DNA of 64,000 bases from Nocardioides flavescens (GTDB lineage Bacteria; Actinomycetota; Actinomycetes; Propionibacteriales; Nocardioidaceae). Shown here in pieces: positions 53,150-62,223 of this stretch. A program made the position numbers and the translations under genes. The stretch covers positions 18,265 through 82,264 of the forward strand of contig NZ_WUEK01000017.1 in NCBI RefSeq assembly GCF_009823805.1, given 5' to 3'. Under the pieces are notes generated by a model that saw nothing but the letters and a program-made list of their open reading frames with translations, ran no database searches and was not told the DNA's origin. The first letter of the stretch is position 1. The number at the start of each line of letters is the position of its first letter.

Positions 53150-53587
53150 TCAGCCGGCCCAGATGACCGTGTCGCCCCGGCTCGCCTGCATATCGGCGTA
53201 CCCGGCCCCGCGGCGGAACCTCGTGATCCGGTACGGCATCAGGACGGTCAGCGCGACGCCCTCGCGGTGCTCGAGCGCGACGCGGACGGCGTCGGAGTTG
53301 AGCTCGGCGACGTGGACGTCAGTGACGATCGCCGTCGCGCGGAGCTGGTCGCGGTCTCCGATGAGCCCCTCGGTCAGCAGGCTGAGCAGCTCCGCCGACT
53401 CCGGCTTGTCGCTGCCAACGTCGGCGGACGTCATCCGCTGCACGCCGTCGGTGCCCACCACCGCGGCGTACGGGTAGAACGCTCCGCGGTTGTCGAGCTG
53501 CTGCTTGGCGAAGTCGAGCACCAGCGGCAGCAGTCCGTCGAGGTCGTCCTGTGCCTGCTGGGAGGCCGTGTCACGCCAGGAGTCCAT
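53150..53587 (-). CDS. hypothetical protein
   Basis: A 145-residue soluble protein (MDSWRDTASQQAQDDLDGLLPLVLDFAKQQLDNRGAFYPYAAVV...), mixed alpha/beta, with MPYRITRFRRGAGY near the end. The ATG at 53587 was chosen over a frame that runs 174 bases further. It is divergent from the HTH gene at 53664, and the shared spacer holds the hairpin-like operator candidate. No family was recognised. Confidence 0.6.
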   Translation of the reverse strand: MDSWRDTASQQAQDDLDGLLPLVLDFAKQQLDNRGAFYPYAAVVGTDGVQRMTSADVGSDKPESAELLSLLTEGLIGDRDQLRATAIVTDVHVAELNSDAVRVALEHREGVALTVLMPYRITRFRRGAGYADMQASRGDTVIWAG

Positions 53588-53626
53588 GACCTCGACCCTA
53601 GGTGGACCACCCACCAGTCGTTGACT

Positions 53627-53644
53627 GTTGTCACTTCGGACAAC
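53627..53644. promoter_or_regulatory. candidate operator of the HTH gene
   Basis: Inverted repeat GTTGTC-ACTTCG-GACAAC in the 76-base divergent spacer, just downstream of TTGACT (53621-53626), a possible -35 box. It lies 19 bases before the HTH start codon, as expected for an autoregulated HTH protein. Confidence 0.45.
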
Positions 53645-53663
53645 GGTCAGTGACACTGGGAGG

Positions 53664-54254
53664 GTGCTCGACCAGGACGCCGCAGCGGTCATCGACCGGC
53701 TCGACCGCGCGCTGACGACGAGCGGGCTCTCACTGAGGCAGTTCGCGCGCGCCCTCGGCACGTCGCCGTCCCGATTCGTCGCCTACCGGTCCGGACGCAC
53801 TGCTCCCTCCGCGGCGTTCCTCTTACGGGCCGAGCGCATCGGCGACGCGCTGGGTCGGGCTCGCGAGCAGCACGTCCCCAGCTCGATCGAGGCGGCGGCG
53901 GCGCTGCGGCGGGCGACGAAGAGAGGTGACGACGACTGGACCTGGGCGATCGCTCTGGAGGTCCGCGACCGTCTGCGAGACGTCTTGGAGCACCGGCGCG
54001 ACCTGGCGGCGGCTTGGGAGGCCCAGCCGCCTGCGGTCGACGACCACTGGGACGCCCTGATCGCGGCCTTCGTCGACCACGAGTTCTCGCAAGCCGGCTT
54101 GCCCGCGCCCAAGTGGACGGCTCGGCACAGTCTCGAGCAACCCTGGGTCCTGGACACGCCGCGGCTCACTGACGACCAAGTCAGAGCGCAGACGCCGGAG
54201 TGGCTCGCTGAGCGCAACATCTTCGTGGCCACGAAGGACCTGGTCACCGCATGA
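53664..54254 (+). CDS. helix-turn-helix protein, candidate antitoxin
   Basis: A 196-residue protein with an XRE-like HTH near residues 8-50 (RLDRALTTSGLSLRQFARALGTSPSRFVAYRSGRTAPS) and a helical C-terminal part. The start is uncertain: the GTG at 53664 is directly preceded by GGGAGG with almost no spacing, and a TTG at 53628 would be longer. Its stop overlaps the nucleotidyltransferase start by 4 bases (ATGA), the typical coupling of an antitoxin-toxin pair. Confidence 0.65.
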   Translation: MLDQDAAAVIDRLDRALTTSGLSLRQFARALGTSPSRFVAYRSGRTAPSAAFLLRAERIGDALGRAREQHVPSSIEAAAALRRATKRGDDDWTWAIALEVRDRLRDVLEHRRDLAAAWEAQPPAVDDHWDALIAAFVDHEFSQAGLPAPKWTARHSLEQPWVLDTPRLTDDQVRAQTPEWLAERNIFVATKDLVTA

Positions 54255-54847
54255 GTCCTGACCCCGCGCCGTTCGAGCTCGATGCCGATCGAATGCGCGA
54301 ACTACTCGGCCTGTTGAGTGAGCGGCTCCGCTCGCGCGGCGTGCGCGCCAGCCTCTACCTGGTCGGTGGGGCGGCGATGGCGATGGAGTACGGCCGCGAC
54401 GGGCTCACTGCAGACATCGATGCGGTCGCCAGCCACCGGGTGGTGTTCGAGGAGGCGCGCTCCCTGGCCCGACAGAACGGGCTGCCAGAAGCGTGGCTCA
54501 ACAGCAGTGCCAGCGGGTGGGTGCCGCCGCCTCCGAATTGGGCGCGACGGCGCCCGACGGAACCGGGCCTGACGGTGCACGTCGCCCCACCTGACCATCT
54601 CCTGGCCATGAAGCTGGTCGCCAGCCGCCGCAAGCATCGCTCTGACATTCGGCTGCTGATCCAGCGGTGCGGTTTGGTGGACGCCACCGCAGAGGAGTTC
54701 GCAGGGCTCCTCGAGCGGGTCTACGCGGGCGAGGGCTTGCTCGCGCAGATGCTCGGTGTCGGCGATGACCTGGACGCGGTGCGCACCGAGGCGTTGGCGA
54801 TCGGTGCGTGGGCGGTGGGTTTCGTCGCGGATCTGAGGACGGCGTGA
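54251..54847 (+). CDS. nucleotidyltransferase-like protein (DUF6036/AbiEii type), candidate toxin
   Basis: A 198-residue protein with a nucleotidyltransferase core: YLVGGAAMAMEYGRDGLTADIDAV near residues 36-59, with the GG and D-x-D pair of the family, and a positively charged MKLVASRRKHRSDIRLL near 118-134 that ends in the usual D-x-x-L. AbiEii/MenT-type toxins transfer nucleotides to tRNA or protein. The overlap with the HTH gene supports a toxin-antitoxin pair; the activity is inferred. Confidence 0.65.
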   Translation: MSPDPAPFELDADRMRELLGLLSERLRSRGVRASLYLVGGAAMAMEYGRDGLTADIDAVASHRVVFEEARSLARQNGLPEAWLNSSASGWVPPPPNWARRRPTEPGLTVHVAPPDHLLAMKLVASRRKHRSDIRLLIQRCGLVDATAEEFAGLLERVYAGEGLLAQMLGVGDDLDAVRTEALAIGAWAVGFVADLRTA

Positions 54848-54935
54848 GCCTCGACAGCTCCAGTGACGCGCTGCGCCGCAGTCGCCACGATGGACGTCGT
54901 GCACACCGTCGCTGCGCTTCGCGAGCTGGACTTCG

Positions 54936-55496
54936 ATGAGTGACTCGAGCGCGGATTGGGAGGCCCTGACAACCGGGCTCGGCCCTGGCACCGGCGGGCC
55001 GGTCCCGGCGGCAGTGGTCGCAATGTTGCGCGCCACGAGCCCGATGGAGGCCGACGAGGCGTACTGGCGCATCGACAATCGGGTCGTCGTTCAGGGGCAG
55101 TTGTTCGAGGCAGCGGTCCCGACAGCCCGGATGGTGGCCGACGCGTTGTGCCGTCGCGAGGCGACGCGTGATGGCTTCCTCCGCGGCGTCGACCTCCTGG
55201 TCGAGGTCGTCAATGGGGAGTCGCACCATGAGGAGGTCTCGCGAGGTCGGCCGGCCCTCGGCGATGCCTGTCGCCGTGAGCTGCGTCCGTACGTCCCGTG
55301 CTTCGAGCGGATGGTGGAGAGAGCCGAGGGTCCGTTGCTCTACGGCCTCCTCTGCTTGCTCGACGCCCTCGAGACAGACCGCAGTCGCTGGGCCGGTGTC
55401 CTCGACACCGTCCAGGTCCGTCGTCTTGGTCCTGAGGTCGGCACGTGGACCGCCGAGTTCCGGGACGTAGACAGCTCGCAGAGCCCCGACAGCTGA
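54936..55496 (+). CDS. hypothetical protein
   Basis: A 186-residue helical protein beginning MSDSSADWEALTTGLGPGTGGPVPAAVVAML. It contains DEAYWRIDNRVVVQGQLFEAAVPTARMVADALC, an amphipathic-helix array that may be HEAT-like; this is uncertain. It follows the toxin-like gene on the same strand with an 88-base gap and converges on the acyl-CoA ligase. No function was recognised. Confidence 0.55.
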   Translation: MSDSSADWEALTTGLGPGTGGPVPAAVVAMLRATSPMEADEAYWRIDNRVVVQGQLFEAAVPTARMVADALCRREATRDGFLRGVDLLVEVVNGESHHEEVSRGRPALGDACRRELRPYVPCFERMVERAEGPLLYGLLCLLDALETDRSRWAGVLDTVQVRRLGPEVGTWTAEFRDVDSSQSPDS

Positions 55497-55506
55497 CCCC
55501 TCGGCC

Positions 55507-57087
55507 TCAGACCAGCCGGCCGGCGTACTCCGCCCGCAGCTGGTGCTTCAGCAGCTTGCCGCTGGCGTTGACGGGGAGGGCGTCGACGAACGCGACGGCG
55601 ACGGGGCACTTGTAGTGCGCGAGGCGTTCGCGGGTCCAGGCGATCAGCTCGTCGGCCTCGACGTGGGCCCAGGGGCCGCGGACGACGACGGCGATGGGGG
55701 ACTCGCCCCACTTCTCCGACGGCACGCCGACCACGGCGACCTGCGCGACGCCGGGGTGGCCGGTGATGACGGACTCGACCTCGGCGGGATAGACGTTCTC
55801 CCCGCCGCTCACGATCATGTCCTTGAGCCGGTCGTGGAGGTGGAGGTAGCCCGACTCGTCGACCGAGCCGCTGTCGCCGGTGCGCAGCCAGCCGTCGTCG
55901 GACAGCACCGCGCGGGTGGCCTCGGGGTTGCGCCAGTAGCCCTTCATCACCATCGGACCGCGCACGAGGACCTCGCCCCGTGTGCCGGGAGGTACGTCGG
56001 CCAGCGAGACCGGGTCGACGACGCGCACCTCGGCGGTGCGGAACGCCCGCCCGGCCGACGCGAGCCGCGAGGTGTCGGGGTCGAGGTGGTCGCGGCCGTC
56101 GAGGACGGTGACGCCGCCGGTGGTCTCGGTGAGGCCGTAGGACTGGACGAACTCGCAGCCGAAGACCCGGGTCGCCTCCTCGATCACCGGGCGCGGGATC
56201 GGCGAGGAGCCGTAGATGACGTAGCGCAGCCGCGACCAGTCGGCGTCCTGCACGCCCGGCTCGCTGAGCAGCATCTGCAGCAGGGTCGGCACGAGCACCG
56301 CGTGGCTGACGCGCTCGTCGACGAGGAAGGAGCGCAGCTCCGCCATCGACGCCGGGTTGCGCAGCAGCAGCGTGCACCCGGCGACCGTGCTGGTCATCGC
56401 GAGCATCAGCCCGGCGACGTGGAAGAACGGCACCGGCGCGGTCGCGACCGACCCGAGCTCCATCCCGCACACCTGCGTCATCGGCGCCATCGCGTGGCCG
56501 ATCGCGCTGCCGGTGAGCTCGACGCCCTTGGGACGGCCGGTCGTGCCGGAGGAGTAGAACATCAGCGCGGTCTCGTCGGTGCCGCGCGCGTGGCCCGGAT
56601 CGGTCGCCGGGACGTCGCCGAGCCAGGCGTCGAGGTCGGTCACGGAGGCGTGCGGCGCGCGGTCGGCGAGGTGGGCGTGAGCGGCGCCGAGCACGAGCAC
56701 GGCGGGGTCGGCGTCACCGAGGATGTAGTCGTACTCGGGCGGCGCGAGCCGGGTGTTCAGCGCGGTCGGGACCGCACCCGCCTTGGCGGCGCCGTACAGC
56801 ACGGCGAGGAGGGCGGCGGAGTTCTCGCCGAGGTAGGCGACGCGGTCGCCGGGTCGTACGCCGTCGCGCAGGAGCGCCTGGGCGACCCGGCTCGACAGGG
56901 CGTCGAGCCCGGCGAAGGTCAGGTCGCCGTCGACCGCGCTGACCGCGACCAGGTCGGGCGTGGCCAGGGCACGACGGCGCGGCAGGTCCTCGAGCCGCTC
57001 GACCGGGCTGCCGTCGGCGTGCAGCGCTACGGGGTGCTCGTAGTCGACGGTGGCGACCAGGGACCGGTCGTTCTGGAGCGCGCTCAC
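55507..57087 (-). CDS. AMP-dependent acyl-CoA ligase (tandem copy A)
   Basis: A 526-residue ANL enzyme with P-loop FYSSGTTGRPKGVEL, core QSYGLTETTGGV, the hinge LHDRLKDMIVSGGENVYPAEVE, and the C-terminal catalytic lysine in VNASGKLLKHQLR. It is about half identical by eye to the next ligase upstream, so the two are a tandem duplication that has diverged. GTG at 57087 overlaps the stop of the upstream ligase (GTGA). Confidence 0.92.
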   Translation of the reverse strand: MSALQNDRSLVATVDYEHPVALHADGSPVERLEDLPRRRALATPDLVAVSAVDGDLTFAGLDALSSRVAQALLRDGVRPGDRVAYLGENSAALLAVLYGAAKAGAVPTALNTRLAPPEYDYILGDADPAVLVLGAAHAHLADRAPHASVTDLDAWLGDVPATDPGHARGTDETALMFYSSGTTGRPKGVELTGSAIGHAMAPMTQVCGMELGSVATAPVPFFHVAGLMLAMTSTVAGCTLLLRNPASMAELRSFLVDERVSHAVLVPTLLQMLLSEPGVQDADWSRLRYVIYGSSPIPRPVIEEATRVFGCEFVQSYGLTETTGGVTVLDGRDHLDPDTSRLASAGRAFRTAEVRVVDPVSLADVPPGTRGEVLVRGPMVMKGYWRNPEATRAVLSDDGWLRTGDSGSVDESGYLHLHDRLKDMIVSGGENVYPAEVESVITGHPGVAQVAVVGVPSEKWGESPIAVVVRGPWAHVEADELIAWTRERLAHYKCPVAVAFVDALPVNASGKLLKHQLRAEYAGRLV

Positions 57088-58700
57088 GACAGCAGGTCGT
57101 GGTGCTCGGTGCGCAGGACGTGCTTGAGCACCTTGCCGCTGGCGTTCTGCGGGAGCGCGTCGGCGAAGGCGACCGCGACGGGGCACTTGTAGTGCGCGAT
57201 CTGCTCGCGGCACCAGTCGATGACGCCGCGCTCGGTGAGCGCCGCGCCGGCCTCGTCGGGGGTGCGCACGACGACCGCGACGGGCGACTCGCCCCACCGC
57301 TGCGACGGCACACCGACCACCGCGACGCGGGCGACGCCGGGCATCCGGACCAGGGCCTGCTCGACCTCGGCGGGGTAGACGTTCTCCCCGCCGCTCACGA
57401 TCATGTCCTTGATCCGGTCGTGCAGGAACACGTAGCCGTCGTCGTCGATCCAGCCGCCGTCGCCGGTGCGCAGCCAGCCGCCGGGCAGGACGGCCTCGGC
57501 GGTCGCGGCGTCGTTGCGCCAGTAGCCGAGCATCACGCGCTCGCCGCCGACGCAGAGCTCGCCGGGCGCGCCGCGGGGTAGGTCCTCGAGCGTCACCGGG
57601 TCGACGACCTTCATCGGCGTGCCGGGCATCGGCCGCCCGACCGAGCGCAGCCGGTGGCGCGCGTCGAGGTCGCGGTGGTCGTCGGCGGTCAGCATCGTGA
57701 CGCCGCCGGTGCTCTCGGTGAGGCCGTAGGACTGCAGGAACTCGCAGCCGAACACCTCCAGCGCCTCGCGCAGCACCACCTCCGGCATCGCCGCGGCGCC
57801 GTAGGTGATGTAGCGCAGCGCCGACCAGTCGAGGTCGCGCACGCCCGGCAGCTGCAGCAGGTCGGCGACGACCGTCGGCACCAGCACGGTGTGGGTGACC
57901 CGGTGCTCCTGCATCAGCCGGCACAGGTCCTCGGTCGAGCGCTGCGCGACCATCAGCAGCGCCGCCCCGTCGAGGGTCGCGGCGAGCGCCAGCGCGATGC
58001 CCGAGATGTGGAAGAACGGCAGCGGCGCGTGCGCGACCGAGGAGGTGTCGAAGCCGATCAGGTAGTGCATGCCGGCCAGCCCGCGCCCGAACGCCTCCGC
58101 CGGCAGGCTCACGCCCTTCGGCCGCCCAGTGGTGCCGGAGGAGTAGAGCATCAGCGCCGGCTCGCGGGGGCCCCGCGCGCGGCCCGGGTCGACGGGCTCG
58201 GCGGCCGCCAGCCACGCGTCGTACGACGGCACGCCGGGGACGTCGTCGAGGCTGACGAGCTGGGCGCTGGTGGTGGTGCGCACCAGGTCGGCGAGGTGGC
58301 CGAAGCCCGGCCCGAGCACCACGAGGGCGGGATCGCTGTCGCCGAGGACGTACGCCGTCTCGTCCGCGGAGAGCCGGGTGTTGACCGCGGTGGGGACCGC
58401 GCCGGCCTTCGAGCCGCCGTACAGCAACTCGAGGAACGCCGCGTGGTTGGGACCGATCCAGCAGACCCGGTCGCCAGCGCCGACGCCGATCGCGAGGAGG
58501 GCCTGGCCGAAGCGGTTGGAGCGCTCGTCGAGCTCGGCGAAGGTCACCGTGGCGTCCGGCGTGATGAGCGCGGTGGCCTCGGGGGTCGCGGCCGCGCGGG
58601 CGCGGATGACGTCCTCGAGGCGCAGCACCCGCTCGCCGTTCGGCAGGAGCGCGAAGGCCGGGTCGACGTACTGGACGGGCGGGTCGATGAGGACGGTCAC
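57084..58700 (-). CDS. AMP-dependent acyl-CoA ligase (tandem copy B)
   Basis: A 538-residue ANL enzyme. The P-loop is LYSSGTTGRPKGVSL, the core QSYGLTESTGGV, the hinge LHDRIKDMIVSGGENVYPAEVE, and the C-terminal lysine in QNASGKVLKHVLR. Together with copy A it gives the cell two related acid-activating enzymes, perhaps for successive intermediates. It starts at a GTG 4 bases after the SDR stop, so SDR, copy B and copy A form one minus-strand operon. Confidence 0.92.
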   Translation of the reverse strand: MTVLIDPPVQYVDPAFALLPNGERVLRLEDVIRARAAATPEATALITPDATVTFAELDERSNRFGQALLAIGVGAGDRVCWIGPNHAAFLELLYGGSKAGAVPTAVNTRLSADETAYVLGDSDPALVVLGPGFGHLADLVRTTTSAQLVSLDDVPGVPSYDAWLAAAEPVDPGRARGPREPALMLYSSGTTGRPKGVSLPAEAFGRGLAGMHYLIGFDTSSVAHAPLPFFHISGIALALAATLDGAALLMVAQRSTEDLCRLMQEHRVTHTVLVPTVVADLLQLPGVRDLDWSALRYITYGAAAMPEVVLREALEVFGCEFLQSYGLTESTGGVTMLTADDHRDLDARHRLRSVGRPMPGTPMKVVDPVTLEDLPRGAPGELCVGGERVMLGYWRNDAATAEAVLPGGWLRTGDGGWIDDDGYVFLHDRIKDMIVSGGENVYPAEVEQALVRMPGVARVAVVGVPSQRWGESPVAVVVRTPDEAGAALTERGVIDWCREQIAHYKCPVAVAFADALPQNASGKVLKHVLRTEHHDLLS

Positions 58701-58704
58701 GGCA

Positions 58705-59472
58705 CTACTTCTTCGTGCTCAGCGAGTCCACGAACAGCAGCTTGCCGAGGCCGCGCTCGTAGCGGATCGGGTCGCGGGCGAGGCGCGCGCGCGACTGCTC
58801 GGCCATGACGTCGGTGTCGCAGCTCCACTCGGCGCGGCTCATCGCCTTGAGCCCGGCGCGCGCGATGGTCACCGGCGACTCCTTGTCGCCCTCGACGTGG
58901 GCGGCCATCTTGGTGTCGACCGAGCCGACGAACAGGTTGGTGACGGTGATGCCGCGCGGCTCGAGCTCGGCGCGCGCGATGCCGCCGAGGTAGTGCGCGG
59001 CGACCTTGGCGGGGGAGTAGCCGCCCATGAACGCCGTCGGCGCGATCGCCGCGACCGAGAGGACGTTGACGACCGAGCCGCCGCCGTTGGCCTCGATCAC
59101 GGGGTAGAAGGCGCGGATCATGTTGAGGGGGCCGAAATAGTTGACCTCCATCTCGCGACGCGCGGCGCCGGGGTCGGAGGCCTCGATGAGGCGGTCCTGG
59201 GCGTGGAGGCCGGCGTTGTTGACCACGACGGTGACGTCGGCGCACTGCTCGGCGACGGCGGCGACCTGCTGCTCGTCGGTCACGTCGAGCAGCACCGGCT
59301 CGGCGCCGCTGGACGCGAGCTCGGGGGAGACCTTGTCGAGGTCGCGCACGCCGCAGTAGACCTTCGCCGCACCCTGGGCGAGCGCCTCGGTCGCGAAGGC
59401 CAGTCCGATGCCGCCGTTGGCTCCGGTCACGATGAGGGTGGCTCCCGCCACCGGTGCGCCGCGCAGGCTCAT
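58705..59472 (-). CDS. short-chain dehydrogenase/reductase
   Basis: A 255-residue SDR of normal length. TGANGGIG near residues 14-21 binds the cofactor, NNAG near 85, and the catalytic Tyr-Lys pair is in GGYSPAKVA. ATG at 59472 has GGAGGA 6 bases upstream; the frame open to 59568 has no ribosome site. It is the first gene of the operon, 48 bases from the operator-like element at 59521. Confidence 0.9.
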   Translation of the reverse strand: MSLRGAPVAGATLIVTGANGGIGLAFATEALAQGAAKVYCGVRDLDKVSPELASSGAEPVLLDVTDEQQVAAVAEQCADVTVVVNNAGLHAQDRLIEASDPGAARREMEVNYFGPLNMIRAFYPVIEANGGGSVVNVLSVAAIAPTAFMGGYSPAKVAAHYLGGIARAELEPRGITVTNLFVGSVDTKMAAHVEGDKESPVTIARAGLKAMSRAEWSCDTDVMAEQSRARLARDPIRYERGLGKLLFVDSLSTKK

Positions 59473-59520
59473 GCAGGGTCCTCCAGGGTTGCGCCGGCGG
59501 GTGCCGGCGTGCGTTGACGA

Positions 59521-59543
59521 GTCACTCCGTTTGGAATAGTAAT
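59521..59543 (+). promoter_or_regulatory. operator-like element, copy 4 (GTCAC-N13-GTAAT)
   Basis: It lies in the 76-base spacer between the divergent SDR operon and acyl-CoA ligase. Its right end GAATAGTAAT is followed by 5 bases and the GTG start at 59549, the same arrangement as copy 6 at 13118, so the ligase message may be leaderless. Confidence 0.6.
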
Positions 59544-59548
59544 CATCT

Positions 59549-61135
59549 GTGGCGACTGTGACCAGCACTACTCCCGGCCCCTCGCGCGGGGCCTCCTCCG
59601 ATCCGCGCTGGGGGGTCGAGATCCTCCGCTCGATGGCTCACCGCTCGCGCGACGGGGCGTTCCGCGACGGGGTCTCCGCGCGCACGCACGGAGAGTCCCA
59701 CGCGCGCGTGCTCGCGCTCGCGTGGGCCCTCGTCGAGCGTGGCATCGGCCCCGGCGACCGGGTCGCGCTGGTCGTCGAGTCCACCGCCGACGCCGTCGAG
59801 GCCTACCTCGCCGTCAACGTCGCCGGCGCGACCGCCGTGCAGGTCAACGACCGTCTGCAGGTCGCCGAGGTCGCGGAGATCCTCGACGCCGTCACGCCCC
59901 GGGCCGTCGTGCACACCGCCGGGCACGGCCCGCGTCTCGAGCTGCTGCTGACCGGCAGCGGGCTCGACATCGTCAGCATCGGCGGCGCGGTGAGCGGGAC
60001 GACGATCGACGTGGCGTCGCTCCCGGTCGTCCCCGGCGCCTCGGTGCCGCGGGTCGCCGTCGATCCGGACGCGCCGTCGGTCATCGGCTTCACCAGCGGC
60101 ACGACCGGCCTGCCCAAGGGCGTCGTGCACACCCACGCCGGGATCGGCCGGATCGTGCGGCACATGCCGAGCCACGACGGGTTCCGCTGGGGCTCGCGGT
60201 GCGCGATGACCGGCACGCTCGCCTTCGCCGCCGGCATCTGGGGCGTGGTGCTGCCGCACCTGTACGTCGGCGGTGAGATCTCCTGGATGGCCGGGCTGCC
60301 GGCCGAGGAGTGGGTGGATCGGATGGTGCGCGAGCGCTCGACGTTCACCTACGCGCCGACGCCGCTGTTCGGGTCCTTCGCGGACGCCGTACGTGCGCGG
60401 CCGGAGGTGCTCGAGAGCCTCGAGGTCGTGCTCCACTCCGGCTCGGCCGCGACCCGGGAGGCGACCGAGTCGCTGGTCGACGCGGTGGGCGGACGGTTCA
60501 CCGAGACGTACGGGATGACCGAGACCGGCGCGCCCGTGACGACGACCGTGCCCGACGACTGGGCGCCGTGGTCGCAGGCCGACGACGTGCTCTCCTCGGC
60601 CGGGCGGGTGCTGCCGATGGCGCGCGTGCTCGTGCTCGGCGCCGACGGTGCCGAGGCTGCGCCGGGGGAGGTCGGCGACCTCGTCGTCGACAGCCCGTTC
60701 GTCTTCGACGGCTACTGGAACGACCCCGAGCAGACCGCCGAGACCCTGCGCGACGGACTGCTGCACACCGGCGACCGCGGCCGCGTCGACGACGCCGGCT
60801 ACGTCTACGTCTCCGGCCGTTCGAAGGACATGATCGTCACCGGCGGGATGAACGTGTACCCCGCCGAGGTCGAGCGCGTCCTCGCCCAGGCCGACGGCGT
60901 CGCCGACGTCGCCGTCTTCGGCGTCGGCCACGAGCGCTGGGGCGAGACCGTCGCCGCGGCGGTGGTCGCCCGTCCCGGCCGCACTCTGGATGTGGACGCC
61001 GTTCTCGCCTTCGCCCGCGAGCGCCTCGCCGGCTACAAGAAGCCCACCGTCGTCCACGTCGTCGACGAGCTGCCCCGCAACACCAACCTCAAGGTGCGCA
61101 AGGACGTGCTGCGGGAGCGGTACGACCCCAGCTGA
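59549..61135 (+). CDS. AMP-dependent acyl-CoA ligase
   Basis: A 528-residue ANL enzyme. The P-loop is FTSGTTGLPKGVVHTH, the core TETYGMTETGAPV, the hinge VSGRSKDMIVTGGMNVYPAEVE, and the C-terminal lysine lies in RNTNLKVRKDVLRE. The N-terminus is short, and the GTG start is only 5 bases beyond the operator-like element. It is the only ligase of the window on the plus strand right of the island. A small membrane protein gene follows after 91 bases. Confidence 0.9.
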   Translation: MATVTSTTPGPSRGASSDPRWGVEILRSMAHRSRDGAFRDGVSARTHGESHARVLALAWALVERGIGPGDRVALVVESTADAVEAYLAVNVAGATAVQVNDRLQVAEVAEILDAVTPRAVVHTAGHGPRLELLLTGSGLDIVSIGGAVSGTTIDVASLPVVPGASVPRVAVDPDAPSVIGFTSGTTGLPKGVVHTHAGIGRIVRHMPSHDGFRWGSRCAMTGTLAFAAGIWGVVLPHLYVGGEISWMAGLPAEEWVDRMVRERSTFTYAPTPLFGSFADAVRARPEVLESLEVVLHSGSAATREATESLVDAVGGRFTETYGMTETGAPVTTTVPDDWAPWSQADDVLSSAGRVLPMARVLVLGADGAEAAPGEVGDLVVDSPFVFDGYWNDPEQTAETLRDGLLHTGDRGRVDDAGYVYVSGRSKDMIVTGGMNVYPAEVERVLAQADGVADVAVFGVGHERWGETVAAAVVARPGRTLDVDAVLAFARERLAGYKKPTVVHVVDELPRNTNLKVRKDVLRERYDPS

Positions 61136-61226
61136 GGAGACGGTTCGCCCGGGTGGCACGACACGCGATCGGGTAGCGGACGGAGGGCGTCGTCGGGCGC
61201 CACGCCATCGCGCCAGGAGGCTGATC

Positions 61227-61517
61227 GTGTTCGTCGGGCTGCTCGTCTTCGGGTTGCTCGTCGGCGCGGTCGCGCTGTGGGAGCGCACCCTCCGGCCGCG
61301 GCGCCGACCCGACGTGCCGCCCGCGGCGCGTGGCCAGCGGGCGTACGCCGTGGGAGCGGGCCTCAGCGGGTTCGGGGTGATTGTCTTCTCCGGCCTCTCC
61401 GTCTCGGCCGCCTCGCCCGAGTGGACCTGGCTCGCCGGGTTCTCGGGCCTCGCGGCCGCTGTGGCCATCGGTCTGTTCGTCTGGACCTGGTCGCGGGTGC
61501 TCCTGGCTCTGCGCTGA
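61227..61517 (+). CDS. small membrane protein of unknown function
   Basis: A 96-residue protein with three hydrophobic stretches (VGLLVFGLLVGAVALW, YAVGAGLSGFGVIVFSGLSV, WLAGFSGLAAAVAIGLFVWTW) separated by short loops, the first followed by a basic RTLRPRRRPDV. AGGAGG is 7 bases before the GTG. No family was recognised. Confidence 0.6.
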   Translation: MFVGLLVFGLLVGAVALWERTLRPRRRPDVPPAARGQRAYAVGAGLSGFGVIVFSGLSVSAASPEWTWLAGFSGLAAAVAIGLFVWTWSRVLLALR

Positions 61518-61628
61518 CCGCCCACTTGCGGCGGAGCTTGGCGCTCGAGGACGCGCCGCCGTGCGGATGTCGAGAATCCTGGTGAGTCCGCGCCTGTCAC
61601 TCGGGTGCTCGGCGCCGTTCCAGTGCAG

Positions 61629-61674
61629 GTCGTGTGCTCAGGAACGAGCCGGGACTCGTTCTCAGGCACACGAC
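61629..61674. terminator. hairpin between convergent genes
   Basis: Arms GTCGTGTGC with GGAACGAG on the left (61629-61648) and CTCGTTC with GCACACGAC on the right pair over 20 bases with a mismatched TCAG/CTGA patch in the middle. It is placed between the small membrane protein gene and the end of the SnoaL-like gene. The remaining spacer (61518-61717) has no gene. Confidence 0.6.
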
Positions 61675-61717
61675 CCGAGCGACGGCGACGTACGCGCGGC
61701 CGGGCAAGAGGGAAGGC

Positions 61718-62125
61718 TCAGGGAGCGAGCTTCATCGCCTCGGCGGAGTCGATGTACTCGTCGAGGCGGGTGATGCGGCCCTCGTCGTTGACCTGGACGA
61801 CGACGCAGGCGTGCAGGGCGATGGGCTCGCCGGTGGAGATGCGGGTGCCCTTGAGCGTGTGCTGCTGGACGACGCCACCGGGGAAGACGTGGAACCGGCG
61901 GTCGGCGTACTCCCGGTCGCTGACCCACTGCGGCATCCGCTCGAGGAGGCGGGCGTTCTGCGCCACCGTCTGCTCACGGTCGTCGTGGTTGTGCCAGATG
62001 ACGGCGTCCTCGGCATAGATCTCGAACAGGTCCGAAGCGTCGCCGGCGAGCGCCGCGGCGGTGATGCGGTCGAGGAGCTGGACGTAGGGGTGACGCTCGG
62101 TCGAGCTCATCGCGGGATCGGTCAC
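61718..62125 (-). CDS. SnoaL-like / NTF2-fold protein
   Basis: A 135-residue protein with the SnoaL-like pattern: VQLLDRITAAALAGDASDLFEIYAEDAVIWHNHDD near residues 14-48, then VSDREYADRRFHVFPGGVVQQHTLKG, and RITRLDEYIDSAEAM at the end. Members act as ketosteroid-isomerase-like or polyketide-cyclase-like enzymes, or just bind small ligands. The GTG at 62125 has GGAGG 6 bases upstream; a GTG at 62221 is only 2 bases from the operator-like element and would add 32 unusual residues. Confidence 0.8.
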   Translation of the reverse strand: MTDPAMSSTERHPYVQLLDRITAAALAGDASDLFEIYAEDAVIWHNHDDREQTVAQNARLLERMPQWVSDREYADRRFHVFPGGVVQQHTLKGTRISTGEPIALHACVVVQVNDEGRITRLDEYIDSAEAMKLAP

Positions 62126-62223
62126 GGCGGCCTCCGGGGCGGCAGGGGCGAGGGCGCGGATCGCGCTCAGCGCAGGGGAGAAAGGGCGCTCGTGAGCGCC
62201 GCTGGGCGGGTCACTGTACACGA

